From contig JAUVVY010000012.1 of NCBI GenBank assembly GCA_030604405.1, positions 1 to 64,000 on the forward strand: 64,000 nt of DNA. The letters run 5' to 3'. This stretch comes from a bacterium. GTDB lineage: Bacteria > Armatimonadota > Zipacnadia > Zipacnadales > UBA11051. The position numbers were made by a program, and so were the translations under genes. The notes below the pieces were generated by a model. It worked only from the letters and a program-made list of their open reading frames with translations, was not told the DNA's origin and searched no databases. This document shows, one piece after another, positions 43,283-51,345 of the stretch (its first letter is position 1; each line of letters starts with the position of its first letter).

Positions 43283-44392
43283 GTGCAGTATCGTGAATAC
43301 GGAACTACCGGAGAAAAGCTTTCTGCTCTGGGCTTTGGCGCTATGCGCCTGCCCGATGATGACGATTATGGAATCGAGGTGATGCGCAGGAGTTTCGAGC
43401 TGGGCGTCAACTACATTGACACCGCCTCCGGCTATACCACAGGCACCGACGAATCCAGCGAGGTAGTCGTCGGCAGGGCGCTCAAGGGCTGGCGCGATAA
43501 GGTCAAGCTCGCCACCAAGAACCCCAAGTACGCAGCACCAGCAACCGCCGATGACTGGTGGGCGAACCTGGAGCAATCCCTCGAGCGTCTCGACACCGAC
43601 CACATAGATTTCTACAAGGTGTGCCACTTCTTGAGCCTGGAGGCTTTCGAAGATAATGTCCGGCCCAACCTCTGGGACACGATAATGAAGGCCAAAGACC
43701 AGGGCATCTTCACCTACACCTGCTTCTCATCCCATGACACGCCCGAAAACATCATGACGCTCATAAACACCGGTCTCTTCGACGGCATGTTGGTGCAGTA
43801 CAACCTCCTCGACCGCGCCAACGAGGAGGCCATCGCCCTGGCCGCCGAAAAGGGCATGGGTGTGGAGATCATGGGCCCGATCGGTGGTGGGCGGCTGGGC
43901 CTTGCCTCGGCCCAGCTCCAGGGCGTGCTTGACGATGTCGCATCCACGCCCGACCTGGCGCTGCGCTTCGTCCTCAGCAACCCTAACATCTCCCTCGCGC
44001 TGTCCGGCATGAACACATTGGATATGGTCGAGGAGAATTGCGCCTCCGCGTCGCGCGAGGAGCCGCTGACAGACCAGGAGCGCGAGCAAGTGTTGGCTGC
44101 GGTCAAGGAAAACGAGCGGCTCTCGGAGCTGTACTGTACGGGCTGCGATTACTGCATGCCTTGCCAGGAGAGCGTGGGCATCCCGCAGGCGTTCGCGGCG
44201 ATGAATCTGCACAAGGTCTGGGGGCTGACCGAACTGGCCAAGCAGAACTATGCCCGGTTGGGGCCGGACCACAAAGATGGGTTACTGCAGGCGGATGCTT
44301 GCGTCGAGTGCGGGGAGTGCGAGGGCAAGTGTCCGCAGAACCTCCCCATCATCGAGCAGCTCGCCGAGACCCACGCAGCCCTCGGCGAGTGA
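43283..44392 (+). CDS. aldo/keto reductase with C-terminal 4Fe-4S ferredoxin domain
   Basis: 369 residues from GTG 43283, with GAGGA ten bases upstream; another GTG at 43274 is too close to that site. The AKR barrel contains YGTTGEKLSALGFGAMRLP, NYIDTASGYTTGTDESS (catalytic Asp and Tyr) and VKLATKNP (Lys). The C-terminal 100 residues carry CTGCDYCMPC and CVECGECEGKCPQNLPI, two clustered cysteine sets like those of predicted AKR-ferredoxin fusions. Electron input through Fe-S clusters is likely. It is divergent from the FadH-like gene across a 197-base gap, which must hold both promoters; none is clear. Confidence 0.88.
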   Translation: MQYREYGTTGEKLSALGFGAMRLPDDDDYGIEVMRRSFELGVNYIDTASGYTTGTDESSEVVVGRALKGWRDKVKLATKNPKYAAPATADDWWANLEQSLERLDTDHIDFYKVCHFLSLEAFEDNVRPNLWDTIMKAKDQGIFTYTCFSSHDTPENIMTLINTGLFDGMLVQYNLLDRANEEAIALAAEKGMGVEIMGPIGGGRLGLASAQLQGVLDDVASTPDLALRFVLSNPNISLALSGMNTLDMVEENCASASREEPLTDQEREQVLAAVKENERLSELYCTGCDYCMPCQESVGIPQAFAAMNLHKVWGLTELAKQNYARLGPDHKDGLLQADACVECGECEGKCPQNLPIIEQLAETHAALGE

Positions 44393-44420
44393 CCTGGACA
44401 GATCATCGCCCGCCTCCGCC

Positions 44421-44491
44421 ATGCCAAATGGCATCGCGTAGGTCGGGCTTTCCAAGAGTTATCCCGTGGGTCGGGCATCCTGCCCGACTCC
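44421..44491. repeat. short palindromes in the convergent gap
   Basis: ATGCC-AAAT-GGCAT (44421-44434) is followed by TGGGTCGGGCATCCTGCCCG plus ACTCC at 44467-44491. The latter matches the family-F segment at 25071-25095 on the opposite strand with one mismatch. Its GTCGGGCA/TGCCCGAC hairpin sits between convergent stops and could act as a terminator. Nothing else is seen between 44393 and 44526. Confidence 0.65.
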
Positions 44492-44526
44492 ATTGCCGTT
44501 GCCCCGTATGGACGGCCCGCTCAGGA

Positions 44527-45666
44527 TCAGGGCGCTACCGTCTCCAGACCGGCCATTAAGCGTTGCGCCACCGACGCCCACGAGAAGTCGTCTATTGCTC
44601 GCTTGCGGCCCAGCTTGCCCAGCATTTCCGCATAATCCCGGTCCTCCAGCAGCCTGATTAGCGCGTTAGCCACGGCTTCAGGATCACGCGGCGGCACCAG
44701 CAGCCCCGACTCCCGGTCCCCTACCGCCTCAGGGATGCCCCCGGTCCGGGTGCCGATTACCGGCGTACCGCAGGCATTGGCTTCCAGGAAGCTGAGGCCG
44801 AAGCCCTCGGCGGGATGGCCCAGCAGGTCAAAGCTGGCTAGTATCATGACCTCGGCCATCGTGTAGAATTGGCGCAATTGCTCCAGCGGCACCTGGCCGG
44901 CGAAGACTACTCGTTGCTCTACTTTGTAGGCCCGCGCGTACTTTTCAAGCCGCTGCCGGTACGGGCCCTCGCCCACTATCACGTACTTCACCTCCGGCAC
45001 CTCCTCGGCGACTATCGCTAGCGCCTCCAGCACATATCTGTGGCCCTTGTGCGCGGCCAGGCGCGACACGGTGCATATCACTCGCACGTCTTCGAGGCCA
45101 AGTTGCTTGCGCAGTTTCTCCGCACCCTCGATGTCGGGGTAAAACTGCTCGGCGTCGAGCCCGGTGCCCAATCGGTAGATATTGACCCGCGCCACACCCA
45201 TTTTCCGCAACTGCTTCACCGTAAAGCCGCTGATGGCAAAGATGATGTCACAGTTGCCAAGAACATGCTTCTGCATCCCCCACTTGACGAGGTTGAGCCC
45301 GTGCAGGGCGAATTCGCGGTCATAGCCGATCATTGCGCTGACGCCGCCGATGCTACGGGCCGCCTGGAGTGCCGCCGGGCCTTCGGGGAACCACTTGGTC
45401 GCCACGACGGCTGTCTCGGCACTGCCGCCGGCCAGCTCCACCGCGGCTGCTTCCATCTGCTGCCAGACCTGCCGTTTGCCGCCGCCTGCCACGCGCAGGA
45501 CTTCGTAGCTCGCCGCCGCGTCGAACTGCTGGCTTTGCGGCTGCGCTGTGGCGACCACGTGCACATCCGCGCCGGCGTTGGCCAAGGCCTTGACGAGCGA
45601 GGCTACGTACTGCTGAATCCCTCCGAGGCAGGGCGGGAAATCCGCAGCTAGCAGGATTATTTTCAT
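44527..45666 (-). CDS. family 4 glycosyltransferase
   Basis: 379 residues with the GT-B layout. The N-terminal acceptor domain begins IILLAADFPPCLGGIQQYV. The C-terminal donor domain has ICTVSRLAAHKGHRYVLEAL, YVIVGEGPYRQRL and EGFGLSFLEANACGTPVIG, the E-x7-E nucleotide-sugar motif. GGGAAG precedes the ATG. Unlike the GT2 genes at 16-19 kb it is isolated from other glycan genes, lying between an oxidoreductase and a truncated peptidase. The sugar and acceptor are unknown. It is divergent from the fragment starting at 45735. Confidence 0.92.
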   Translation of the reverse strand: MKIILLAADFPPCLGGIQQYVASLVKALANAGADVHVVATAQPQSQQFDAAASYEVLRVAGGGKRQVWQQMEAAAVELAGGSAETAVVATKWFPEGPAALQAARSIGGVSAMIGYDREFALHGLNLVKWGMQKHVLGNCDIIFAISGFTVKQLRKMGVARVNIYRLGTGLDAEQFYPDIEGAEKLRKQLGLEDVRVICTVSRLAAHKGHRYVLEALAIVAEEVPEVKYVIVGEGPYRQRLEKYARAYKVEQRVVFAGQVPLEQLRQFYTMAEVMILASFDLLGHPAEGFGLSFLEANACGTPVIGTRTGGIPEAVGDRESGLLVPPRDPEAVANALIRLLEDRDYAEMLGKLGRKRAIDDFSWASVAQRLMAGLETVAP

Positions 45667-45734
45667 TTCATTTGCTTCCCGCTGTCCAAATCTCTTACCA
45701 TATCGGCGAAACTCTATTACGCGAAGGAAACTCC

Positions 45735-45887
45735 ATGTTCGATGCAGACAAGATTGCAGACGAGTTGTGCGAATTCGTGCGCATAGACAGCCTTTCCGGG
45801 CGCAAATTGAACGTGGCTCAACTGCTCAGCCAACGCCTGGAAGAGCTCGGGTTATCTTCCACGGAGGTGCGGAGTTACCTCCAATGA
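45735..45887 (+). pseudogene. N-terminal fragment of an M20-type peptidase
   Basis: Fifty codons starting at an ATG with GAAGGAAA upstream encode MFDADKIADELCEFVRIDSL, then SGRKLNVAQLLSQRLEELGL. This matches the first helix and strand of M20/M42 peptidases (FVxIDSxSG...V...L...LEELG). The frame then stops at 45885-45887, before the metal-binding residues. None of the following frames continues the family. The fragment keeps a usable start, so it is likely the stub of a recently truncated gene. Bases 45888-46121 hold only a 68-codon frame of unrecognised content, which I do not call. Confidence 0.6.
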
Positions 45888-46121
45888 TTGGAATACGTCG
45901 TTGCAACTCGTTGCCACAACGGCGTTGAAAAAGCACCAGATGTGGCCGGCTTGAACCCCAGAGGAGGATTCGTCACGCCTGCGGAAATAATACAAGCACA
46001 TGTTCCAGCTTTCAGCCCAACGCTCAACACATTTTGGGATGTCTTACGCAGCGCGAGGGGCGGCGTTTCAACGGAGGAAGCTACGAATCGGTAAGACAGC
46101 CTCGCCGCGGAGGAACGCTTC

Positions 46122-48158
46122 GTGACCGAACTGAGAGTGGAGCCGTATGTAGTGCCGGCGGCTGACCTGGGGCCGGAGAACCCCCTGCCGATGTTCCGAG
46201 CCGCCAATCCGGACTCAGCGATAGACTTTGAGGCCAACAACATACCTGAGCAAGATCGGCCCGGACTGGGGTGGCAAACTGGCCGGCGAGTGCTGCCGTA
46301 TCGTATGCAGGACGGCTACAACCGCGAGCAGCGCCCGAGGGCGTTTGTCTCTGCGGTGCTCGAAAACGAGTTTGTCAAAGTAACCGTACTTCCGGAAATC
46401 GGCGGGCTGGTTACTTCTATCATTCATAAGCCGCTGAACAGAGAGTTGTTGTACTGCAACCCCGTATTTCAGCCCGGCAACCTGGCCCTGCGCAATGCGT
46501 GGGTAAGCGGCGGCATAGAGTGGAACACACCTCACGTCGGTCATCATTACTTGACCTGCTCCCCGATCCACGCGGCTCGCGTCACAGGCAGCGGCGGTGA
46601 TCCCGTACTTCGGCTTTACGCCTGGGACCGGGTCAAGGGTTTTCCCTATCAAATAGATTTGCATTTGCCGTCCGCATCTCGGTTCCTGTTTGCGCACGTT
46701 CGCCTGATAAACCCTCACGACTACGAAATACCGATGTACTGGTGGACGAATATCGGTGTGCCTGAGTATCCCGGGGGGCGCGTGCTCTGTCCCACCGATA
46801 CGACATACAAGGGCATGACCGTGATGGACTGTCCTGTCATCAACGGGCTTGATTACAGCTATTGCACGCGCATCAACAATGCCTACGATCTGTTTTTCAG
46901 AATTCCACAAGGACACCGTCCCTGGGAAGCCATCATAGACGAGGACGGAAGGGGATTGATCCATACCTCTACCTGGCGACTCAAGGGCCGGAAGTTGTTT
47001 GCCTGGGGAATGGGGCAGGGCAGCCGACGCTGGAACGACTACTTGTCGGTGCCAGACAATCCTTTCCAGGAAATTCAGGCCGGACTGGCCTACACTCAGT
47101 CTCATTCGGTTCCCATGCCCGCAAGAACCGAGTGGACGTGGACTGAAGCCTGCGGATACTTCGAGTCCGACCCGGCGATAACACATTCCACGAACTGGCA
47201 GGAAGCGTATTCTGAGGCTGAAAGGCTCCTGGAGGCAATGCTGCCAACAAAGGCAGTTGATCGTTTCCATGAGGAAGTGACGGAAGTCGCCCGCCGCGGC
47301 CCTGATGAGGTACTTTTCAGGGGGCTGGGATGGGGCGCTCTTGAGAATCGGCGCTGTGCCGCGGCGGAACAGGCAAGCGGCATACCAGAAGAGTTGTCGT
47401 TTGAGGACACCGATCTCGGGGAGGAGCAGGAACCGTGGCTCGCCTTGCTTGAAACCGGTCGCCTGCCTGCCCGTGACCCTCTGGAGGACCCGGGCCAGTA
47501 CCAGACGCAGGATGAATGGCGGGCGCTGCTTGAGCACAGCCTGGCGAATGGCAAGGGCGATGACTGGCTCGCGTGGCTGCACCTCGGTGTGATGAGACTG
47601 GAAGCAAACGACCCCGGCGGCGCAAGAGAAGCCTGGAATGAGTCGCTGCAGCGTGCTGAAAACGGCTGGGCGCTGCGGAATCTGTCCGTTCTACAGACCC
47701 GTGACGGGAACACTGACGCTGCCTGCGAACTCCTGGCGCAGGCGTTGGCTGTCGGGCCCGTGGTGCCCGCACTGGCGGCGGAGTACGCTGGTCTGCTGCT
47801 GCAGCTTGAACGCTACGAAACGTGCCGCGATCTCCTTGCAGGCCTGCCTGAGGCGGTGCGATCGCACGAGCGCATCCGGCTTGTGGCTGCCCGAGTTGCG
47901 CTTCATTTCGGCCGCTTTGAGGAAGTTGAAGCGGTACTGCAGCAGGAGTTTGCGACCATCCGGGAGGGCGAGGTCACGCTCACCGAGCTCTGGTTTGCCA
48001 TGCACGAAAAGAAAGTCGCGGCTGCCGAGAATATCCCGATAGACGATGATTTGCGCGCCCGCGTCAGGGCAGACTTCCCCCCGCCCGCCGAGATAGATTT
48101 CCGCATGTCTCTGTCCGAGACTGACAAATACATACCTCCACAGCAACGCCAGCAATAG
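46122..48158 (+). CDS. DUF5107-domain protein with C-terminal TPR-like helices
   Basis: 678 residues from GTG 46122, with GGAGGA seven bases upstream. Residues 1-350 match DUF5107, a galactose-mutarotase/beta-sandwich-like domain: VTVLPEIGGLVTSIIHKPL, REWVSGGIEWN-type WVSGGIEWNTPHVGHH, YWWTNIGVPEYPGGRVLCPT and KLFAWGMGQGSRRWNDYLS. The remaining 300 residues are helical repeats (WLAWLHLGVMRLEANDPGGA, NLSVLQTRDGNTDAACELLA). No signal peptide is present, so it is probably cytoplasmic. The family is associated with carbohydrate use in Armatimonadota, Firmicutes and Lentisphaerae, and its reaction is not established. It stands alone, followed by a TA operon. Confidence 0.85.
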   Translation: MTELRVEPYVVPAADLGPENPLPMFRAANPDSAIDFEANNIPEQDRPGLGWQTGRRVLPYRMQDGYNREQRPRAFVSAVLENEFVKVTVLPEIGGLVTSIIHKPLNRELLYCNPVFQPGNLALRNAWVSGGIEWNTPHVGHHYLTCSPIHAARVTGSGGDPVLRLYAWDRVKGFPYQIDLHLPSASRFLFAHVRLINPHDYEIPMYWWTNIGVPEYPGGRVLCPTDTTYKGMTVMDCPVINGLDYSYCTRINNAYDLFFRIPQGHRPWEAIIDEDGRGLIHTSTWRLKGRKLFAWGMGQGSRRWNDYLSVPDNPFQEIQAGLAYTQSHSVPMPARTEWTWTEACGYFESDPAITHSTNWQEAYSEAERLLEAMLPTKAVDRFHEEVTEVARRGPDEVLFRGLGWGALENRRCAAAEQASGIPEELSFEDTDLGEEQEPWLALLETGRLPARDPLEDPGQYQTQDEWRALLEHSLANGKGDDWLAWLHLGVMRLEANDPGGAREAWNESLQRAENGWALRNLSVLQTRDGNTDAACELLAQALAVGPVVPALAAEYAGLLLQLERYETCRDLLAGLPEAVRSHERIRLVAARVALHFGRFEEVEAVLQQEFATIREGEVTLTELWFAMHEKKVAAAENIPIDDDLRARVRADFPPPAEIDFRMSLSETDKYIPPQQRQQ

Positions 48159-48239
48159 GCCGCATTCCCTCTATCAATTGGGCTACCTGGACGTTCTCTC
48201 GGGACTCTGCGACATAGCCACCGATTCAATAATGCGGAC

Positions 48240-48297
48240 TTGACAACCGATACTGTGAGTGTATAATGCATATAAAAGCGCATATATTTTATATGCA
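48240..48297 (+). promoter_or_regulatory. consensus promoter and palindromic operator of the MazEF-like operon
   Basis: TTGACA (48240-48245), 16 bases, then TATAAT (48262-48267) match consensus perfectly. TGCATATAAAA (48267-48277) and TTTTATATGCA (48287-48297) form a perfect 11-bp inverted repeat around nine bases, overlapping the transcription start. GCGCATA recurs at 48278-48284 and nearby at 48301-48307. The position fits autorepression by the ribbon-helix-helix antitoxin. Confidence 0.82.
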
Positions 48298-48324
48298 ATA
48301 GCGCATACAAGCGGGGTGTCAGCA

Positions 48325-48570
48325 GTGGGCGATACATCAGTCCGTGTCAGTGAGGAAACTCATCAGATCTTCAGCAAGCTGGCCCAGCAGCACCACACTT
48401 CGATCAGGGGCTATCTTGCGCGCGTTGCGGAGGACCTCCGCCGCCAGCACATGCTCGAAGAGACGAACAAGGCTTATGCTGCACTTCAGACAGGCGGGCA
48501 GGCGACTAAATCACTGCAGGAAGAGCGCGAGCTGTGGGATGCGACGCTAGCTGACGGGTTGGATGAGTGA
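48325..48570 (+). CDS. ribbon-helix-helix antitoxin of a MazEF-like pair
   Basis: 81 residues from GTG 48325, with GGGGTG upstream; the longer frame starts inside the operator. The N terminus GDTSVRVSEETHQIFSKLAQ followed by TSIRGYLARVAEDLRR is a MetJ/Arc-type ribbon-helix-helix DNA-binding domain. The C-terminal half (NKAYAALQTGGQATKSLQEE) is a likely toxin-binding segment containing the W-D-A-T-L-A-D-G-L tail common in such antitoxins. The stop codon shares a base with the toxin start (TGATG), so the pair is co-translated. It probably represses its own promoter through the palindrome at 48267-48297. Confidence 0.85.
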   Translation: MGDTSVRVSEETHQIFSKLAQQHHTSIRGYLARVAEDLRRQHMLEETNKAYAALQTGGQATKSLQEERELWDATLADGLDE

Positions 48571-48905
48571 TGCCTGATCGTGGCGAGATCTGGCTTGTAG
48601 ATTTGAGTCCTACGAGGGGACATGAGCAGGGCGGCGAACGGCCCGCTCTCATAGTCTCCGTCAACACCTACAACCACGGTCCGGCGGGCTTGGTTGTTGT
48701 GCTTCCTGTGACCAGCGTGGACCGGGGCATCCCGATTCACGTTCCAATCAAAGCCCCGGAGGGTGGGCTGGATAAGGACTCCGTTATCCTGTGTGATCAC
48801 ATTCGCGCCATATCCAGACAGCGCCTCGTGCACTGCTTTGGGTCGGTGTCGGCCCAGACCATGGCCGATGTTGAAGACCGCCTGTGCGCGCTGCTAGGAC
48901 TATGA
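48570..48905 (+). CDS. MazF/PemK-family toxin
   Basis: 111 residues. PDRGEIWLVDLSPTRGHEQG followed by GERPALIVSVN is the hallmark of the MazF/PemK fold. VVLPVTSVDRGIPIHVPI and DSVILCDHIRAISRQRLV supply the later strands and helix. MazF proteins are sequence-specific endoribonucleases that cleave mRNA and are held by the antitoxin. The start is ATG 48570 overlapping the antitoxin stop by one base. The gene ends 27 bases from the convergent oxidoreductase gene. All core residues look intact, so the system is probably active. Confidence 0.93.
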   Translation: MPDRGEIWLVDLSPTRGHEQGGERPALIVSVNTYNHGPAGLVVVLPVTSVDRGIPIHVPIKAPEGGLDKDSVILCDHIRAISRQRLVHCFGSVSAQTMADVEDRLCALLGL

Positions 48906-48932
48906 TGGCACTAGCGACACGTGTCGGGCTTA

Positions 48933-50003
48933 TCAGAATGTGATGACCTCTCCGGTGCGGGCCGACTCGAAGCACCTGAGGATGAAGCGGGTGGTGCGCG
49001 CGCCGTTAACCGCAGTCGCTATCGGCTGCTCGTCCTTCAGGATAGACCTGGCGAACGCGGGCAGGATGTCAGGCACGCCGCCTGCACCTCTCTTACCGAG
49101 CCTCTCCCCATACTCGCAGGAGTCGTAGGGAGGCTTCCACTCCTCCTCCGGGACACATGACTCGAAGCGGGCATCTTCTCCGTGGTCAATGGCGATGGCG
49201 CTACGGCCCTTGTCTATCACCATGACAAAGAACGGACAGCGGTTGGGCAAGGGGTGGTGCATCATCAGATTGCCCGTTCCACCATCGCCGCCGAGAAAGG
49301 CCCCGACACTGCCATTCTTGAAGCGAATGGCGGCGTTGATAGTATCTATCACATCCGGGTGCGAGTGGTGAAACACGCCGCCAGTGGCATACACCGACTC
49401 CGGCTCTGCGCCCGCCAGGTAGAGCATCATATCCACGACATGGCAGCCCTGGGAGAGAATCTGCCCGCCGCCTTTGACGGGGTCCTGTGCCCAGATCGTC
49501 TCCGGCCAGATGCTGTGGAAGCGGGCGTGCGCGATGATATTGTCGGGGCTGGGAATCTCGCGCTTAACGTCCTGCGCGCCTTTGGCGAAGCGGCAGCGGA
49601 AAGCCACCATGTATTTCAGCCCGGTACGCTCCTCGGCGGCGACGATGTCGTCACATTCCTTCTCGGTCATCGCCATGGGCTTTTCGATCAGCACGTGCTT
49701 GCCGCACTCCATAGCCCGCAGAGAATACGGCGCATGGGTGTCGTGCCACGTCGTAATGAGCACCGCATCAATGTCCGGGTCCTGAAAAATCCGCTCGGGG
49801 TCGTCGGTCACGTATTCCCCGCCGTAGGTCTCACGGTAGGCCTCAGCCTTCGACAGGTCAATGTCGGCCAGACCGCGGACCTCGATCTGTGCCACAAACG
49901 GACGTAGTTGCTCCGAGACGGTTTCCTGTTTGCCCGCGAGGGAAGCCAGATGCGCGCCGCACATGTGTCCACAACCGATTACGCCTAATCTTACCTTGTC
50001 CAC
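48933..50003 (-). CDS. Gfo/Idh/MocA-family oxidoreductase, second copy
   Basis: 356 residues from GTG 50003. The Rossmann domain has RLGVIGCGHMCGAHLASL (GxGxxG-type) and GKHVLIEKPMAMTEKEC with the canonical E-K-P. The substrate domain has GGGQILSQGCHVVDMMLYLAG, supplying the conserved His and Asp. It is more canonical than the copy at 39985-40989 and not closely similar to it, so the two likely act on different sugars or cyclitols. It follows a sialidase remnant and a beta-propeller gene in the same orientation, within a carbohydrate-related cluster. Confidence 0.9.
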   Translation of the reverse strand: MDKVRLGVIGCGHMCGAHLASLAGKQETVSEQLRPFVAQIEVRGLADIDLSKAEAYRETYGGEYVTDDPERIFQDPDIDAVLITTWHDTHAPYSLRAMECGKHVLIEKPMAMTEKECDDIVAAEERTGLKYMVAFRCRFAKGAQDVKREIPSPDNIIAHARFHSIWPETIWAQDPVKGGGQILSQGCHVVDMMLYLAGAEPESVYATGGVFHHSHPDVIDTINAAIRFKNGSVGAFLGGDGGTGNLMMHHPLPNRCPFFVMVIDKGRSAIAIDHGEDARFESCVPEEEWKPPYDSCEYGERLGKRGAGGVPDILPAFARSILKDEQPIATAVNGARTTRFILRCFESARTGEVITF

Positions 50004-50028
50004 AGTTGTCTCTCACCCTCATTCACAA

Positions 50029-50134
50029 TTACGGTATCCTTGCATCTATCTCTTCGAGCTTGAAGCGGACGCCGGCGCTGAAGGGCTCTTCGCCCTGGAC
50101 CCAGTGCCCGTAGGTCGTGGCGACGATAGTGCCG
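50029..50134 (-). pseudogene. C-terminal fragment of a sialidase gene
   Basis: About 35 minus-strand codons ending in TAA at 50029-50031 read GTIVATTYGHWVQGEEPFSA, then GVRFKLEEIDARIP. The intact sialidase at 51346-53478 ends GTIVVTTYGHWVEGEEPFIA, then SVRFKMEELDARAAAW. The similarity starts abruptly at 50134, five bases from the propeller-gene stop codon at 50140, and has no start of its own. It is the remnant of a second sialidase copy. It fills most of the gap between the propeller and oxidoreductase genes. Confidence 0.88.
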
Positions 50135-50139
50135 GCAAT

Positions 50140-51246
50140 CTAGGGTTCGATGATATACAGATACGGATGCATGCCTGCCTCGATGTCGCCGGATGCGGCG
50201 TCGAAGCGGCTGTGTGTGGCGCCGGTCTCACCAGCGTAGATGGTGCCGTCGAGCCCGACCGTCATGGCGTGCACTCGTGCGGCTTCGATCCCGGCCTGCT
50301 CGTCCACAATGGCACCGACCTCGCGATAGGCGTTTTTCCGCGGATCATACTCAAACATAAACGCGCCGCGCGTCTCGTACTGGCTTCCGCCGCCCGCTGC
50401 ACCATACAGCAGGCCGTCGCGTTCGACCAGGGCGGGGAGGCGCGGGCCGTCATTCGGCTGGCATAACTCCGTAATCGTCAGCGACCCGGGTTCCACTGAG
50501 AACACGATCCCCGTCTCCCAGATGCCGCCATAGATCATCCCATCTTCGGCCGCCAGCAGCGCGTCAATGCGGTAGGAGCCTTCGCCCGGCAGCTTCGCAT
50601 CCGTCTCGGTCAGCTTCTGCTTCGCGCTGTCATAGGTAAAGAGATAGCCCTCGGAACACGACCCGTACACCGTCCCGTCTTGGTCGCAGACGATGGTGTG
50701 GCTGCAGGCGCTGTCGCCCCAGACGCCGGCGTGCACCTGGTCGGCGAAAACAACCTCGCCCGACTCCAGGTCCATCGCGAAGAAGTCGTTGTGAAAGTAC
50801 GTCATCCCGAATACCATCTGGCCGTCAGGGCTAACCGTCGTGGCGATGATCCACATGTGCGGCACCGGCACACCGAGGTCGCGCCCCTGGTCCGTCGCGG
50901 GGTCATAGGCAAACACATGCCCGCCGTCGTCCTCGCTGATCTTGCGATGACGCGAGCCATAGCCCATATTTTGCCCGGTGCCGCCCACGATGCGGCCGTC
51001 GGCCAAGGTGCTGAGCGCATGGTGTATCTTCTGGCTGATGGGCGCTCCCTGGCGGTCGAAAAGCTGGTTGGAGGGGACGATCTTGGATCCCAGATCGCGC
51101 ACTGCTTCGGTATCGGGCGCGTATTCAAAAAGCAGATGCTCCCTGGCCCCGGTCATGCCGCCGTAGATGCGGCCGTTCATTCCGGCGGTCAGCGAAACGA
51201 CCTCCGACCCGCCCGGCAACTCGACTTCATAAGCCTTCACACGCAT
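50140..51246 (-). CDS. predicted beta-propeller protein of unknown function
   Basis: 368 residues from ATG 51246, with AAAGGAGAA upstream. Repeated short units of about 50 residues carry G-x-I-Y-G-G or similar strands: MNGRIYGGMTGAREH, ADGRIVGGTGQNMGYG, PDGQMVFGMTYFHND, QDGTVYGSCSEGYLF, EDGMIYGGIWETGIVF, RDGLLYGAAGGGSQYET and LDGTIYAGETGATHSRF. That makes about seven blades. No signal peptide or catalytic motif is seen. It lies between a sialidase and its decayed 3' fragment, so it may have been placed there by the rearrangement that deleted the second sialidase. A ligand-binding or lyase role is possible but unsupported. Confidence 0.7.
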   Translation of the reverse strand: MRVKAYEVELPGGSEVVSLTAGMNGRIYGGMTGAREHLLFEYAPDTEAVRDLGSKIVPSNQLFDRQGAPISQKIHHALSTLADGRIVGGTGQNMGYGSRHRKISEDDGGHVFAYDPATDQGRDLGVPVPHMWIIATTVSPDGQMVFGMTYFHNDFFAMDLESGEVVFADQVHAGVWGDSACSHTIVCDQDGTVYGSCSEGYLFTYDSAKQKLTETDAKLPGEGSYRIDALLAAEDGMIYGGIWETGIVFSVEPGSLTITELCQPNDGPRLPALVERDGLLYGAAGGGSQYETRGAFMFEYDPRKNAYREVGAIVDEQAGIEAARVHAMTVGLDGTIYAGETGATHSRFDAASGDIEAGMHPYLYIIEP

Positions 51247-51345
51247 GTCACGTTCTCCTTTGTGGCGGATTTACTCGTTCTGTGTTTCAACGAGAAGCAG
51301 TAATACCTCGTACCAGCCTGCGCCGCCGACCCCTGTGCATCTCAG

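Noticed and set aside
45888-46094. 68-codon plus-strand frame after the peptidase stub
   Set aside because: It has no usual start codon context and no recognisable family. The minus-strand alternative is equally featureless.
46215-47582. 455-codon minus-strand frame opposite the DUF5107 gene
   Set aside because: The plus strand matches DUF5107 and has a ribosome site. The antisense frame has no domain.
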